Positions 28,190-36,622 of a DNA stretch of 64,000 nt are shown here, piece after piece. The stretch lies in NCBI RefSeq assembly GCF_902832885.1, contig NZ_CADFDK010000005.1:1-64000 (forward strand), read 5' to 3'. Both the position numbers and the translations under genes were made by a program. The stretch comes from Burkholderia seminalis DSM 23518 (GTDB taxonomy: Bacteria > Pseudomonadota > Gammaproteobacteria > Burkholderiales > Burkholderiaceae). Under the pieces are notes generated by a model that searched no databases, was not told the origin of the DNA, and saw only the letters and a program-made list of their open reading frames with translations. Numbering within the stretch: position 1 is the stretch's first letter; every line of letters begins with the position of its first letter.

Positions 28190-29317
28190 TCAACCTGCCG
28201 GCGTGAGCGCGGCGAGCGGAATCAGTTGCAGCCCGCGCGCGAGATGCGTCTGCAGCAGGCGATGGGTAAAGGGTTCGAACGTGCCGTCCGCCGCCTCGGC
28301 GGCGAGCCGCGCGGCCGCATCGAGCGATTCGGCCGTGCCGAGGTAGCGCCAGCCGTCGATCACATGCAACAGGCGGCGCTCGCCGTTCGCCTCGAACGCA
28401 ACGGCGCCGTCGAACGGCCAGTGCGCATTGCCGCCACGCACGCCATCGGCCGCGGGGCGCCGGTTGTACGACGGCCGCAGTTGGGCGATCCATTGCGCTT
28501 CCGCCAGCATCGCGCCCAGTTCGTTGCCGGTCTCGCGCCATTCGACGCGCCGCACCTGCTGGGCCAGCCGCATCTCCTTCGACGAACGGCGCTCGCCGGT
28601 CAGCAGCGCGCGCAGCCGCTGCCGCACCCTCACGCTTCGGCCCACATACAGCGGCGCGTCGCCCTCCCCGAACAACGCATAGGCGCCGCAGCCGGCAGGC
28701 GCGGTGTCGAGCCACGCCTCGGTCAGATCGCCGCCCAGGCGGAAGTGGCGCGTCGTGCGCGCGATCTGGTCGCGCAACCGCTCGAGCGGCACGATGTCGT
28801 GCAACTGGCGCCAGAACTGCCACAGCAGATCGGCATCCGCCAGCGCGCGGTGGCGCGCAGCCGGAACGAGACCGTGCCGCTCGATCAACGCGTCGAGCCC
28901 GTGCCGCGATTCGCGCGGGAACAGCGCGCGCGACAGCCGGACCGTACACAGCACATCGGGATTGAACGCCAAGCCGGCGCGCTCGAATTCGGCGCGCAGG
29001 AAACCGCGATCGAAACTCGCGTTGTGCGCGACGAACAGCTTGCCGTCGAGCCGCTCGAACAGCGCCGGCGCGAGCGACGCGAACGACGGCGCGTCGCGCA
29101 CCATCGCATCCGAAATGCCCGTCAGTTGCTGGATGAACGGCGGAATCGCCTGCTCGGGATTGACGAGGCTCGTCCACGTCGACACGCCAAGCGGACCGAT
29201 TTCGACCACGCCGATTTCGGTGATGCGGTGCTCGGCGGGCGAGCCGCCGGTGGTTTCGAGGTCGACGAAGACGAGCGGTTGTTCGCTGGCGGGATCGGAC
29301 GGACGAGAATCAGACAT
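28190..29317 (-). CDS. DEDDh exonuclease fused to GIY-YIG endonuclease domain
   Basis: 375 aa. Residues ~14-175 are a DnaQ-like 3'-5' exonuclease: Exo I VFVDLETTGG (Asp19, Glu21), Exo II 'VAHNASFDRGFL', Exo III 'RHRALADADLLWQFW' with the DEDDh His-x-x-x-x-Asp. From ~205 there is a GIY-YIG (UvrC/Cho-like) domain, 'CGAYALFGEGDAPLYVGRSV'; here the usual GIY Tyr is 'GAY'. A tail of ~100 residues follows. Such fusions are annotated as DNA polymerase III epsilon-like or Cho-like nucleases and are likely DNA-repair enzymes. It is convergent with the chorismate mutase gene, 25 bases apart. Confidence 0.85.
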   Translation of the reverse strand: MSDSRPSDPASEQPLVFVDLETTGGSPAEHRITEIGVVEIGPLGVSTWTSLVNPEQAIPPFIQQLTGISDAMVRDAPSFASLAPALFERLDGKLFVAHNASFDRGFLRAEFERAGLAFNPDVLCTVRLSRALFPRESRHGLDALIERHGLVPAARHRALADADLLWQFWRQLHDIVPLERLRDQIARTTRHFRLGGDLTEAWLDTAPAGCGAYALFGEGDAPLYVGRSVRVRQRLRALLTGERRSSKEMRLAQQVRRVEWRETGNELGAMLAEAQWIAQLRPSYNRRPAADGVRGGNAHWPFDGAVAFEANGERRLLHVIDGWRYLGTAESLDAAARLAAEAADGTFEPFTHRLLQTHLARGLQLIPLAALTPAG

Positions 29318-29408
29318 GAAAAGACAGGAAAACGATGCTTCCGTGAGTATGCACCGGCAAGCATGGCCACGGCCAGCGCGGACCGAAGCGATTCGTCCCC
29401 GGAAAACA

Positions 29409-29432
29409 AAAAGCCCCCGCGATGCGGGGGCC
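29409..29432 (-). terminator. Terminator of cold-shock gene
   Basis: On the minus strand GCCCCCGCATCGCGGGGGC is followed by TTTTTG; the stem is GC-only, 27 bases after the csp stop. Confidence 0.88.
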
Positions 29433-29458
29433 GGACGTGATCGGCAATGCGTGGCGCG

Positions 29459-29662
29459 TCAGACCGCCTGGATATTCGCTGCCTGCTTGCCTTTCGGCCC
29501 GACTTTGACGTCGAACGAAACACGCTGGTTTTCCTTCAGCGTCTTGAAGCCGTCCATCCGGATTTCGGAAAAGTGCGCAAACAAATCTTCACCACCATTG
29601 TCCGACGTAATAAAACCAAAACCTTTAGCATCGTTAAACCATTTCACGATACCGGTATCCAT
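29459..29662 (-). CDS. Cold-shock domain protein (CspA family)
   Basis: 67 aa: [20 protein letters not shown] with both RNA-binding motifs, KGFGFI (RNP1) and DLFAHFSEI (RNP2). It is an RNA chaperone binding single-stranded nucleic acid. The start at 29662 fits the family; five upstream codons are non-conserved. The promoter predicted at 29779-29808 gives a leader of about 110 bases, as in cold-inducible csp genes whose leaders refold with temperature. Confidence 0.94.
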   Translation of the reverse strand: MDTGIVKWFNDAKGFGFITSDNGGEDLFAHFSEIRMDGFKTLKENQRVSFDVKVGPKGKQAANIQAV

Positions 29663-29778
29663 GTCTTCGTTCCCCACTCGATTAGATCAAAAAAGCTATT
29701 TTTATAGCCGTTTCCCGAAATCCCGAAACATTGCGCCAGCACCCGCACCAGCACGCCGCCCGAGGACGGAGTGCTGAC

Positions 29779-29808
29779 TTTATAAATTGGACAATCCGGG
29801 TGCGTCAA
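29779..29808 (-). promoter_or_regulatory. Sigma70 promoter of the csp gene
   Basis: On the minus strand TTGACG (29808-29803), an 18-base spacer, then TATAAA (29784-29779). The surrounding region is clearly AT-rich. The rest of the 29809-30055 gap is AT-rich with a few short dyads (TACCGGG-type) and no gene. Confidence 0.75.
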
Positions 29809-30055
29809 GAAGATTTTTGACGTTAGTTTTATCGAAAAAGCGCTAATACCACTGGAATCGGTACACCACCGCCTTTGATTAATTGATTCGCATCAAAAAC
29901 CTGTCAATATTACCGGGAACGGATCGGCGGTAATCCCGACGATGAAATTCCTACCGGGGACAAATCAGCTCGGTAAATCCCTCGGGTTTTTTCCGGGTTG
30001 CGAAAATCCGGGGACGTTGAGATGCTGACACCACGCCGACAGGAAGGAGAGGGTC

Positions 30056-30322
30056 ATGTGGCTGGACGGAATCAAGCGCTTCGCGAGCCGGCTCGGACGC
30101 GTACGCCGCAAGTCCCGCGCCCTGGCCGAGTCCGCGCGCGAAGCGCCGTGCGACACCGAATTCGATACGACCTGGCACGGCGACCACTGGCAGAACCTGC
30201 TCGCCTCGCCACTGGATGCCCGTCACTACGTGATGGAAGACTGGACCTATACACCGCCGCCGACCGATGCCGAGGAAGCCGCGCCTGCGCCCAAGCGCAA
30301 GCGGCGCTCGTACGCGCAGTAG
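30056..30322 (+). CDS. Small hypothetical protein, 88 aa
   Basis: It begins MWLDGIKRFASRLGRVRRKS. There is a strong ribosome site (GGAAGGAGAGG) just before the ATG. The sequence is an Arg-rich amphipathic N-terminus, a central region 'TWHGDHWQNLLASPLDARHY' with several Trp/His residues, and a Pro then Lys/Arg-rich tail (KRKRRSYAQ). There is no signal or membrane span. No family is recognised. Its stop lies 19 bases from the terminator of a convergent candidate small RNA. Confidence 0.65.
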   Translation: MWLDGIKRFASRLGRVRRKSRALAESAREAPCDTEFDTTWHGDHWQNLLASPLDARHYVMEDWTYTPPPTDAEEAAPAPKRKRRSYAQ

Positions 30323-30340
30323 CGCACGGACCGGCGGGGC

Positions 30341-30425
30341 AAAAAAAAAGCGCGACTGGGAAGTCGCGCCGACAAAGGTTTGGAGATCTTTTCCGTCAAC
30401 GAAAAAGTCTGCTTCGGAAAGCAGA
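30341..30425 (-). ncRNA. Candidate ~85-nt small RNA with porin-targeting seed
   Basis: Read on the minus strand from ~30425: hairpin 1 TCTGCTT-TCCG-AAGCAGA (30425-30408); hairpin 2 CTTTTTCG-TTGA-CGGAAAAG (30407-30388); an 18-base unpaired stretch (30387-30370); terminator hairpin GCGCGACT-TCCC-AGTCGCGC (30369-30350) followed by nine T. No protein frame fits. The unpaired stretch holds TCTCCAAAC (30386-30378), perfectly complementary to the Shine-Dalgarno region GTTTGGAGA (30804-30812) of the porin gene on the opposite strand. Promoter, structure and target match agree with a trans-acting regulatory RNA. Expression is not shown. Confidence 0.65.
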
Positions 30426-30431
30426 GATCGC

Positions 30432-30440
30432 AGTATAGCA
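30432..30440 (-). promoter_or_regulatory. Extended -10 promoter for the small RNA
   Basis: Minus strand TGCTATACT is an extended -10 element, placed so that transcription starts at the first base of hairpin 1. A -35 element is not evident, as is usual for extended -10 promoters. The remaining gap to the porin gene holds nothing else I can name. Confidence 0.6.
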
Positions 30441-30819
30441 AGAGAACAACCTTTCATTAGCCATGCTCCACACAAACCTCTATTGCCGATGTGTCAATAA
30501 TCGCGCTACGGCCTCCCTCGCCGGCCGCTGACCAGGTGTCGCGATCGCGCAACGCCCGTTACGGAGTCCTGAACGCCATTTTTCTTCGCTGCACCGCCGC
30601 AAACCCTTGATGTGCAACCGTTTACGCGCATCCCACGATCTTTGCGGATTCCAAAATACATTATTGCTTAAAGCGTCACCCTCCTCCGCTTCACGCACTC
30701 CGCACACTGCAGATGGCTTTCTGACAAGCGCACCGCCGCTCTGCCGGTCACAGCGTCACGCACATCAGCCCGGTCCGGCAGCAGGTTCGATCGACATCAT
30801 CCTGTTTGGAGACAGATCC

Positions 30820-31965
30820 ATGAAAAAAACCCTGATCGTCACCGCGTTGTCGGGTGTATTCGTTACCGCCGCACACGCACAAAGCAGCGTGACGCTATAC
30901 GGCCTGATCGACGCCGGCATCACCTACACGAACAATCAGGGCGGTCACAGCGCCTGGCAGGAAACGAGCGGCTCGGTCAACGGCAGCCGGTGGGGCTTGC
31001 GCGGCACCGAGGATCTCGGCGGCGGCCTGAAAGCGATCTTCACACTGGAAAACGGTTTCGGCATCAACAACGGCGCGCTGAAGCAGAACGGCCGCGAGTT
31101 CGGTCGGCAAGCGTTCGTCGGCCTCGCGCACGACAGCTACGGTTCGCTGACACTGGGCCGGCAATACGACAGCGTCGTCGACTACCTCGGGCCGCTGTCG
31201 CTGACCGGCACGCAATATGGCGGCACGCAGTTCGCGCACCCGTTCGACAACGACAACCTGAACAATTCGTTCCGGATCAACAATTCGGTCAAGTACCAGA
31301 GCGCGAACTACGGCGGCCTCAAGTTCGGCGCGTTGTACGGGTTCTCGAACTCGACGGCGTTCGCGAACAACCGCGCCTATAGCGGCGGCGTGTCGTACAG
31401 CTACCTGGGGTTCAACTTCGCCGCGGCCTACTTGCAGCTGAACAGCGACGTGAACGCGCTCGCGCAGGCCGCATCCGATCCGGGCGCGGTGACCGGCGAC
31501 TGGACCTTCGCGTCGCGCGTGCAGCGCACCTGGGGGGCCGGCCTGAATTACGGCTTCGGCCCCGCCACGGTCGGCTTCGTGTTCACGCAGACGCGTCTGA
31601 CCGGCATTCGCGCGATCAGCGCGGGGCAATCCGGCGTGTCCGGCGGCATCACGGGCCTCGGCGGCACCGCGCGCTTCAGCAACTATGAAGTCAACGGCCG
31701 TTACGCGTTGACGCCGGCCCTGTCGCTCGCCGGCTCGTACACGTACACGCAGGGGCGCCTGGCCGGCGACAAGCCGACCTGGCACCAGTTCAACCTGCAG
31801 GCCGACTATGCGCTGTCGAAGCGCACCGACGTCTATCTGCAGGGTGAGTTCCAGAAGGTCAACAACGACGGCCTCGACCTCGGTGCCAACATCAACGGGC
31901 TCGGCGCCGCCTCCTCGACCAACAAGCAGATCGCGGTCACGGCCGGCATGCGCCACCGCTTCTGA
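30820..31965 (+). CDS. Gram-negative porin (OmpC-like, Burkholderia type)
   Basis: 381 aa. The signal peptide is cleaved after AHA (MKKTLIVTALSGVFVTAAHA-QSS). The mature protein starts with SSVTLYGLIDAGITY and has alternating barrel strands, 'GSRWGLRGTEDLGGGLKAIF', the constriction loop 'PLSLTGTQYGG' and a C-terminal Phe (MRHRF), as in trimeric 16-strand porins. It is a general diffusion channel of the outer membrane. The ribosome site TTGGAGA (30806-30812) lies within the predicted target of the divergent small RNA at 30341-30425. Confidence 0.93.
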   Translation: MKKTLIVTALSGVFVTAAHAQSSVTLYGLIDAGITYTNNQGGHSAWQETSGSVNGSRWGLRGTEDLGGGLKAIFTLENGFGINNGALKQNGREFGRQAFVGLAHDSYGSLTLGRQYDSVVDYLGPLSLTGTQYGGTQFAHPFDNDNLNNSFRINNSVKYQSANYGGLKFGALYGFSNSTAFANNRAYSGGVSYSYLGFNFAAAYLQLNSDVNALAQAASDPGAVTGDWTFASRVQRTWGAGLNYGFGPATVGFVFTQTRLTGIRAISAGQSGVSGGITGLGGTARFSNYEVNGRYALTPALSLAGSYTYTQGRLAGDKPTWHQFNLQADYALSKRTDVYLQGEFQKVNNDGLDLGANINGLGAASSTNKQIAVTAGMRHRF

Positions 31966-31994
31966 GCGAAACCCGCCCGCAAGCCGGATGACGA

Positions 31995-32017
31995 AGCGCC
32001 CCGCCGGGGCGCTTTTT
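31995..32017 (+). terminator. Terminator of the porin gene
   Basis: AGCGCCCC-GCC-GGGGCGCT followed by TTTT, 30 bases after the porin stop. Confidence 0.88.
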
Positions 32018-32047
32018 CGTTGCCGCGCCGTGCGCGCGGGCCGTGGC

Positions 32048-32611
32048 TCAGGCGGTGCCCTGCGCCGGATAGCGGACGTCGAGTATGTCGATCGGCTGCG
32101 GGCCGGCCGGCGTCATCAGCGTGACGGTATCGCCGATCTTCGCCTTGATCAGCGCACGTGCGACCGGCGAGATCCAGCTGACGCAGCCATGGTCGAGATC
32201 GACCTCGTCGATCCCGACGATCGTGATCGTGTGATCCACGCCATCCGGCGTCTCGTAATCGACCGTTGCGCCGAAGAACACCTGGTCGACATTCTCCTGC
32301 CGGCTCGCGTCGACGACTTCGGCGAGGTCGAGCCGCTTCGTCAGGAAGCGAATGCGGCGATCGATCTCGCGCAGCCGCCGCTTGCCGTAGATGTAGTCGC
32401 CGTTCTCCGACCGGTCGCCGTTCGACGCGGCCCACGACACGAGCCGCACGACCTCGGGGCGCTCGACGTCGATCAGGTTCAGCAGCTCGTCCCTCAGCCG
32501 CTTGTGGCCGGCCGGCGTGATGTAGTTCTTCGCCCCCGCCGGAATCGCGGGTTGAGCCTGGTCGAGATCGTCGTCGTCACCGTCCGACTCTTTGACAAAC
32601 GCCTTGTTCAT
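32048..32611 (-). CDS. greB: Transcription elongation factor GreB
   Basis: 187 aa. The N-terminal coiled coil carries 'GDRSENGDYIYGKRRLREID' with the acidic tip typical of Gre factors, and the C-terminal FKBP-like domain has 'DLDHGCVSWISPVARALIKA'. GreB stimulates transcript cleavage by stalled RNA polymerase. An acidic N-terminal extension (ESDGDDDDLDQ) precedes the usual start of the domain. It lies downstream of the spoT-rpoZ block on the same strand, separated by tRNA genes read the other way. Confidence 0.94.
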   Translation of the reverse strand: MNKAFVKESDGDDDDLDQAQPAIPAGAKNYITPAGHKRLRDELLNLIDVERPEVVRLVSWAASNGDRSENGDYIYGKRRLREIDRRIRFLTKRLDLAEVVDASRQENVDQVFFGATVDYETPDGVDHTITIVGIDEVDLDHGCVSWISPVARALIKAKIGDTVTLMTPAGPQPIDILDVRYPAQGTA

Positions 32612-32720
32612 GATGCGGGTTCAACGTGGATGACTGATGCTCCAAGGGTACACGAAGGGCCGCCGCGAAGGCCATGCCGCCTAATTCGCGAATAAGGCTT
32701 CCCTTTTTATACAACCCTGC

Positions 32721-32726
32721 TATAAT
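32721..32726 (+). promoter_or_regulatory. -10 element of the tRNA-Arg cluster
   Basis: A perfect TATAAT 14 bases upstream of the first tRNA; the -35 region (around CTTCCC) is weak. Confidence 0.6.
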
Positions 32727-32739
32727 TTCGCTTCTGCGT

Positions 32740-32816
32740 GCGGCTGTAGCTCAGTTGGATAGAGTACTTGGCTACGAACCAAGGGGTCGTGGGTTCGAAT
32801 CCTGCCAGCCGCGCCA
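32740..32816 (+). tRNA. tRNA-Arg (ACG anticodon), copy 1
   Basis: 77 bases. Acceptor GCGGCTG pairs with CAGCCGC. The anticodon loop CTACGAA gives ACG, read as ICG after A34 deamination. The T-arm is GGGTTCGAATCC and CCA is encoded. It is identical to the two copies downstream. Confidence 0.97.
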
Positions 32817-32882
32817 CTTTTTCGAGGGCCTTCCCAACCGAAGGCCCTTTCAGTTCGAAGCAGTAGAAGTTTTGTTTTGCGT

Positions 32883-32959
32883 GCGGCTGTAGCTCAGTTG
32901 GATAGAGTACTTGGCTACGAACCAAGGGGTCGTGGGTTCGAATCCTGCCAGCCGCGCCA
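32883..32959 (+). tRNA. tRNA-Arg (ACG anticodon), copy 2
   Basis: Same 77-base sequence as copy 1. The 66-base spacer contains GGCCTTCCC...GAAGGCCC, a weak hairpin after a T run, followed by TTTTGCGT directly before the tRNA. Confidence 0.97.
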
Positions 32960-33020
32960 CTTTTTTGGGGGCCTTCCCATCGCAGAAGGTTCCGACAGTT
33001 GAAGCAGTACCGTTTTGCGT

Positions 33021-33097
33021 GCGGCTGTAGCTCAGTTGGATAGAGTACTTGGCTACGAACCAAGGGGTCGTGGGTTCGAATCCTGCCAGCCGCGCCA
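33021..33097 (+). tRNA. tRNA-Arg (ACG anticodon), copy 3
   Basis: Same 77-base sequence as copies 1 and 2. The spacer to copy 2 is 61 bases and shares GGCCTTCCCA, GAAGCAGTA and TTTTGCGT with the first spacer, which shows the unit arose by tandem duplication. Confidence 0.97.
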
Positions 33098-33102
33098 CCT
33101 TA

Positions 33103-33136
33103 AAAGGGCTTTCCTTCGGGAAAGCCCTTTTTTCTT
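33103..33136 (+). terminator. Terminator of the tRNA-Arg cluster
   Basis: AAAGGGCTTTCC-TTC-GGGAAAGCCCTTT with a T-rich tail, six bases after the last tRNA. Confidence 0.88.
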
Positions 33137-33249
33137 TTCCGCCGCCCCTCTTCCCTCGCGCGCGTTGCCGCAGGTTCATACCGCTGCCGGCATGAAAACG
33201 GCGGCCATTGGCCGCCGTCCGTCGATCGATCGCCCGCACACCGAGCGCG

Positions 33250-35616
33250 TCAGTAATCCTGCCGCTCGCGCTCGATGCGCATGCCGCCGTCGTGGCGCGC
33301 ATGCGCTCCGTCGTCGGTCGAACGCTCGCGCATGATCCGCATCACGTCCGGATTGGTGCGCACGCGCCGCATCACGTTCGCGAGGTGCACACGGTCGCTG
33401 ACCTGGATCACGAAGCGCAGCACCGTCGATTCGTGCGTCAGATCCTCGTCCATCGCGATATGCACGATGTTCGCGTCGGCCGACGTGATGTCCGCCGCAA
33501 CACGCGCGAAGATGCCCTTCGTGTTCTTCACGAGCGCCTTCACCGCGACATCGAACAGGCGGCCCGGCTGCGGCGCCCATTCGACATCGATCCAGCGGCC
33601 CGGATCGCGGCGATGGATACGCTGCGCGACACGGCAATCGGTCGTATGAATCGCCATCCCCAGGCCGATGCCGATGTAACCCATGATCGCGTCGCCCGGA
33701 ATCGGCCGGCAGCAGGCCGACAACTGCACGGACATCCCCTCGGTGCCGGTGATCACGACCGGCGGCGCATGGTGCGCGGCATGCCGCTCGGACTTCGGCA
33801 GATCGTCGTCCGCGTCGCGGCCGCTCATCAGCACCTCGATGCGCTTGGCCATCACCGCGGCGACGCGGCGGCCCAGGCCGATGTCCGCGAAAATTTCCTG
33901 ACGGCTCTTGTTGCCCGTCCACTGCACGAGCTTCTCCCACACTTCCGGCGCGACGTCGGCCAGTGCAAGACCATAACCCTTCAGGCTCTGGTCGACGAGC
34001 CGCTCGCCCAGCTGGACGGACTCGTTCAGGCGCATCGTCTTCAGGTAGTGGCGGATCGCCGAACGCGCCTTGCCGGTACGCACGAAACCGAGCCACGCGG
34101 GATTCGGCTTCGAATACGGCGCGGTGATCACCTCGACGATGTCGCCGCTCTTCAGCTCGGTGCGCAGCGGCAGCAGCTCGTTGTTGATCTTCACGGCCAC
34201 GCACTGGTTGCCGAGATCGCTGTGGATCGAATACGCGAAATCGAGTGCCGTCGCGCCGCGCGGCAGCGCCATGATCTTCGACTTCGGGGTGAACACGTAG
34301 ACCGCGTCGGGGAACAGGTCGATCTTCACGTGCTCGAGGAATTCGCTCGAATCGCCGGCTTCGCTCTGGATGTCGAGCAGCGACTTCAGCCACTGGTGCG
34401 CGCGCTTCTGCACGTCGCTGAGATCGGCGCTGCCGTTCTTGTACAGCCAGTGCGCGGCGACCCCGGCCTCGGCGATCTCGTGCATCTTGCGCGTGCGCAC
34501 CTGGAACTCGATCGGCGCGCCGAACGGGCCGACGAGCGTCGTGTGCAGCGACTGATAGCCGTTGATCTTCGGGATCGCGATGTAGTCCTTGAACTTGCCG
34601 GGCACGGGCTTGTACAGCGCATGCAATGCGCCGATGCACGTGTAGCAGTCGAGCGGACTGTCGACGACCACGCGGAAACCGTACACGTCGAGCACCTGCG
34701 AGAACGACAGCTGCTTGTCGCGCATCTTGCGGTAGACGCTGTAGATGGTTTTCTCGCGGCCGGTGATCTCGGCGTCGATCTTCGCGTCGGCCATCGCGCG
34801 CTGCGCGGCCTCGAGGATCTTGCTGATCACTTCGCGGCGGTTGCCGCGCGCGGCCTTCACGGCTTTCTCGAGCGTCGCGTAGCGATGCGGGTTGAAGTTC
34901 GCGAAGCTCATGTCCTGCAGCTCGCGATACGTGTTGTTCAACCCGAGCCGATGGGCAATCGGCGCGTAGATGTCGAGCGTTTCGCGCGCGACGCGGCGGC
35001 GCTTTTCCATCGGCACCGCGCCGAGCGTGCGCATGTTGTGCAGGCGATCGGCGAGCTTGACGAGAATGACGCGCACGTCGCGCGCCATCGCGAGCAGCAT
35101 CTTGCGGAAGTTTTCCGCCTGCGCTTCCTCGCGGCTGCGGAATTCCATCTTGTCGAGCTTCGACAGGCCGTCGACCAGCTCGGCGACCTTCGGACCGAAC
35201 CGCTCGGCCAGCTCGTTCTTGGTCACGCCCTGGTCTTCCATCACGTCGTGCAGCAGCGCGGCCATCACGGCCTGCGCGTCGAGCTTCCAGCCGGCGCAGA
35301 TTTCCGCGACGGCGACGGGATGGGTGATGTAGGGCTCGCCGCTCTGGCGATATTGACCGAGGTGGGCTTCGTCGCTGAAGTGGAACGCCGCCTTGACCTC
35401 TTTGATTTCGTCCGGGGCGAGATACTCGGCCAGCACGGTGGTCAGTTTCGCGATCGAAACGACACCGTGCTTGCGCGGCTGCTCCGGAGTGGCGGTCGGC
35501 CCGAACAGATGCCGGAAGGACTGTTCGAGGACCGCGTCGATGTACTGGCGCGCAGGCGACTGGGCCGTGGCTTCGGTGGTCGAATCCGCGGAGGCGGACG
35601 ATGGGGTGGTGCTCAT
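33250..35616 (-). CDS. spoT: Bifunctional (p)ppGpp synthetase/hydrolase SpoT
   Basis: 788 aa with the full RelA/SpoT layout. The HD hydrolase domain is at ~75-200 and its HD motif is intact (AALLHDVMEDQG). The synthetase domain is at ~250-370 ('GREKTIYSVYRKMR', 'DYIAIPKINGYQSLHTT'). The TGS domain is at ~430-495 ('FTPKSKIMALPRGATALDFA') and a C-terminal ACT domain ends about residue 770. It makes and destroys (p)ppGpp in starvation. The intact HD site and the place next to rpoZ mark it as SpoT rather than the synthesis-only RelA. GGAGG precedes the ATG. Confidence 0.95.
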   Translation of the reverse strand: MSTTPSSASADSTTEATAQSPARQYIDAVLEQSFRHLFGPTATPEQPRKHGVVSIAKLTTVLAEYLAPDEIKEVKAAFHFSDEAHLGQYRQSGEPYITHPVAVAEICAGWKLDAQAVMAALLHDVMEDQGVTKNELAERFGPKVAELVDGLSKLDKMEFRSREEAQAENFRKMLLAMARDVRVILVKLADRLHNMRTLGAVPMEKRRRVARETLDIYAPIAHRLGLNNTYRELQDMSFANFNPHRYATLEKAVKAARGNRREVISKILEAAQRAMADAKIDAEITGREKTIYSVYRKMRDKQLSFSQVLDVYGFRVVVDSPLDCYTCIGALHALYKPVPGKFKDYIAIPKINGYQSLHTTLVGPFGAPIEFQVRTRKMHEIAEAGVAAHWLYKNGSADLSDVQKRAHQWLKSLLDIQSEAGDSSEFLEHVKIDLFPDAVYVFTPKSKIMALPRGATALDFAYSIHSDLGNQCVAVKINNELLPLRTELKSGDIVEVITAPYSKPNPAWLGFVRTGKARSAIRHYLKTMRLNESVQLGERLVDQSLKGYGLALADVAPEVWEKLVQWTGNKSRQEIFADIGLGRRVAAVMAKRIEVLMSGRDADDDLPKSERHAAHHAPPVVITGTEGMSVQLSACCRPIPGDAIMGYIGIGLGMAIHTTDCRVAQRIHRRDPGRWIDVEWAPQPGRLFDVAVKALVKNTKGIFARVAADITSADANIVHIAMDEDLTHESTVLRFVIQVSDRVHLANVMRRVRTNPDVMRIMRERSTDDGAHARHDGGMRIERERQDY

Positions 35617-35679
35617 ATTCGCCTCCAGGTCGAGTCGTTGCGCGCGTGGATTACATGGCTGGAACGGGCCGGATGCGCG

Positions 35680-35883
35680 TTACACCGGCACCTTCTTCAG
35701 CATCTCGACGCCGACCTGGCCGGCAGCGATTTCGCGCAGCGCGACGACGGTCGGCTTGTCGCGGCTTTCGATCTTCGGCGTATGGCCTTGCGCGAGCTGC
35801 CGCGCGCGGTAGGTGGCGGCGAGCGCCAGTTCGAAGCGGTTCGGGATTTGCTTCAGGCAGTCTTCGACGGTAATGCGAGCCAT
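35680..35883 (-). CDS. rpoZ: RNA polymerase omega subunit
   Basis: 67 aa: [20 protein letters not shown], '[12 protein letters not shown]', the conserved omega fold; length as in other betaproteobacteria. Omega stabilises beta-prime and forms part of a ppGpp site on polymerase. It is cotranscribed with spoT (63-base gap) and gmk (58-base gap). AAGGAA precedes the start. Confidence 0.96.
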
Positions 35884-35941
35884 GTTGGTAATTCCTTCTG
35901 AATATAGTCCTTATTCTACCTTATGTCCCTCGTCCCCCGCG

Positions 35942-36622
<681 letters not shown>

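Noticed and set aside
30480-30707. 75-codon minus-strand frame upstream of the porin
   Set aside because: No ribosome site or codon bias; it lies upstream of the small RNA promoter and is probably non-coding.
32740-33097. Regularly spaced ~77-base repeats resembling a repeat array
   Set aside because: They are tRNA genes, not a CRISPR array; no CRISPR-like short repeats or cas genes are in the window.
32707-33302. Minus-strand open frames with repeated 'GFEPTTPWFVAKYSIQLSYS' peptides
   Set aside because: They are antisense translations of the three identical tRNA-Arg genes; the repetition comes from the tRNAs.
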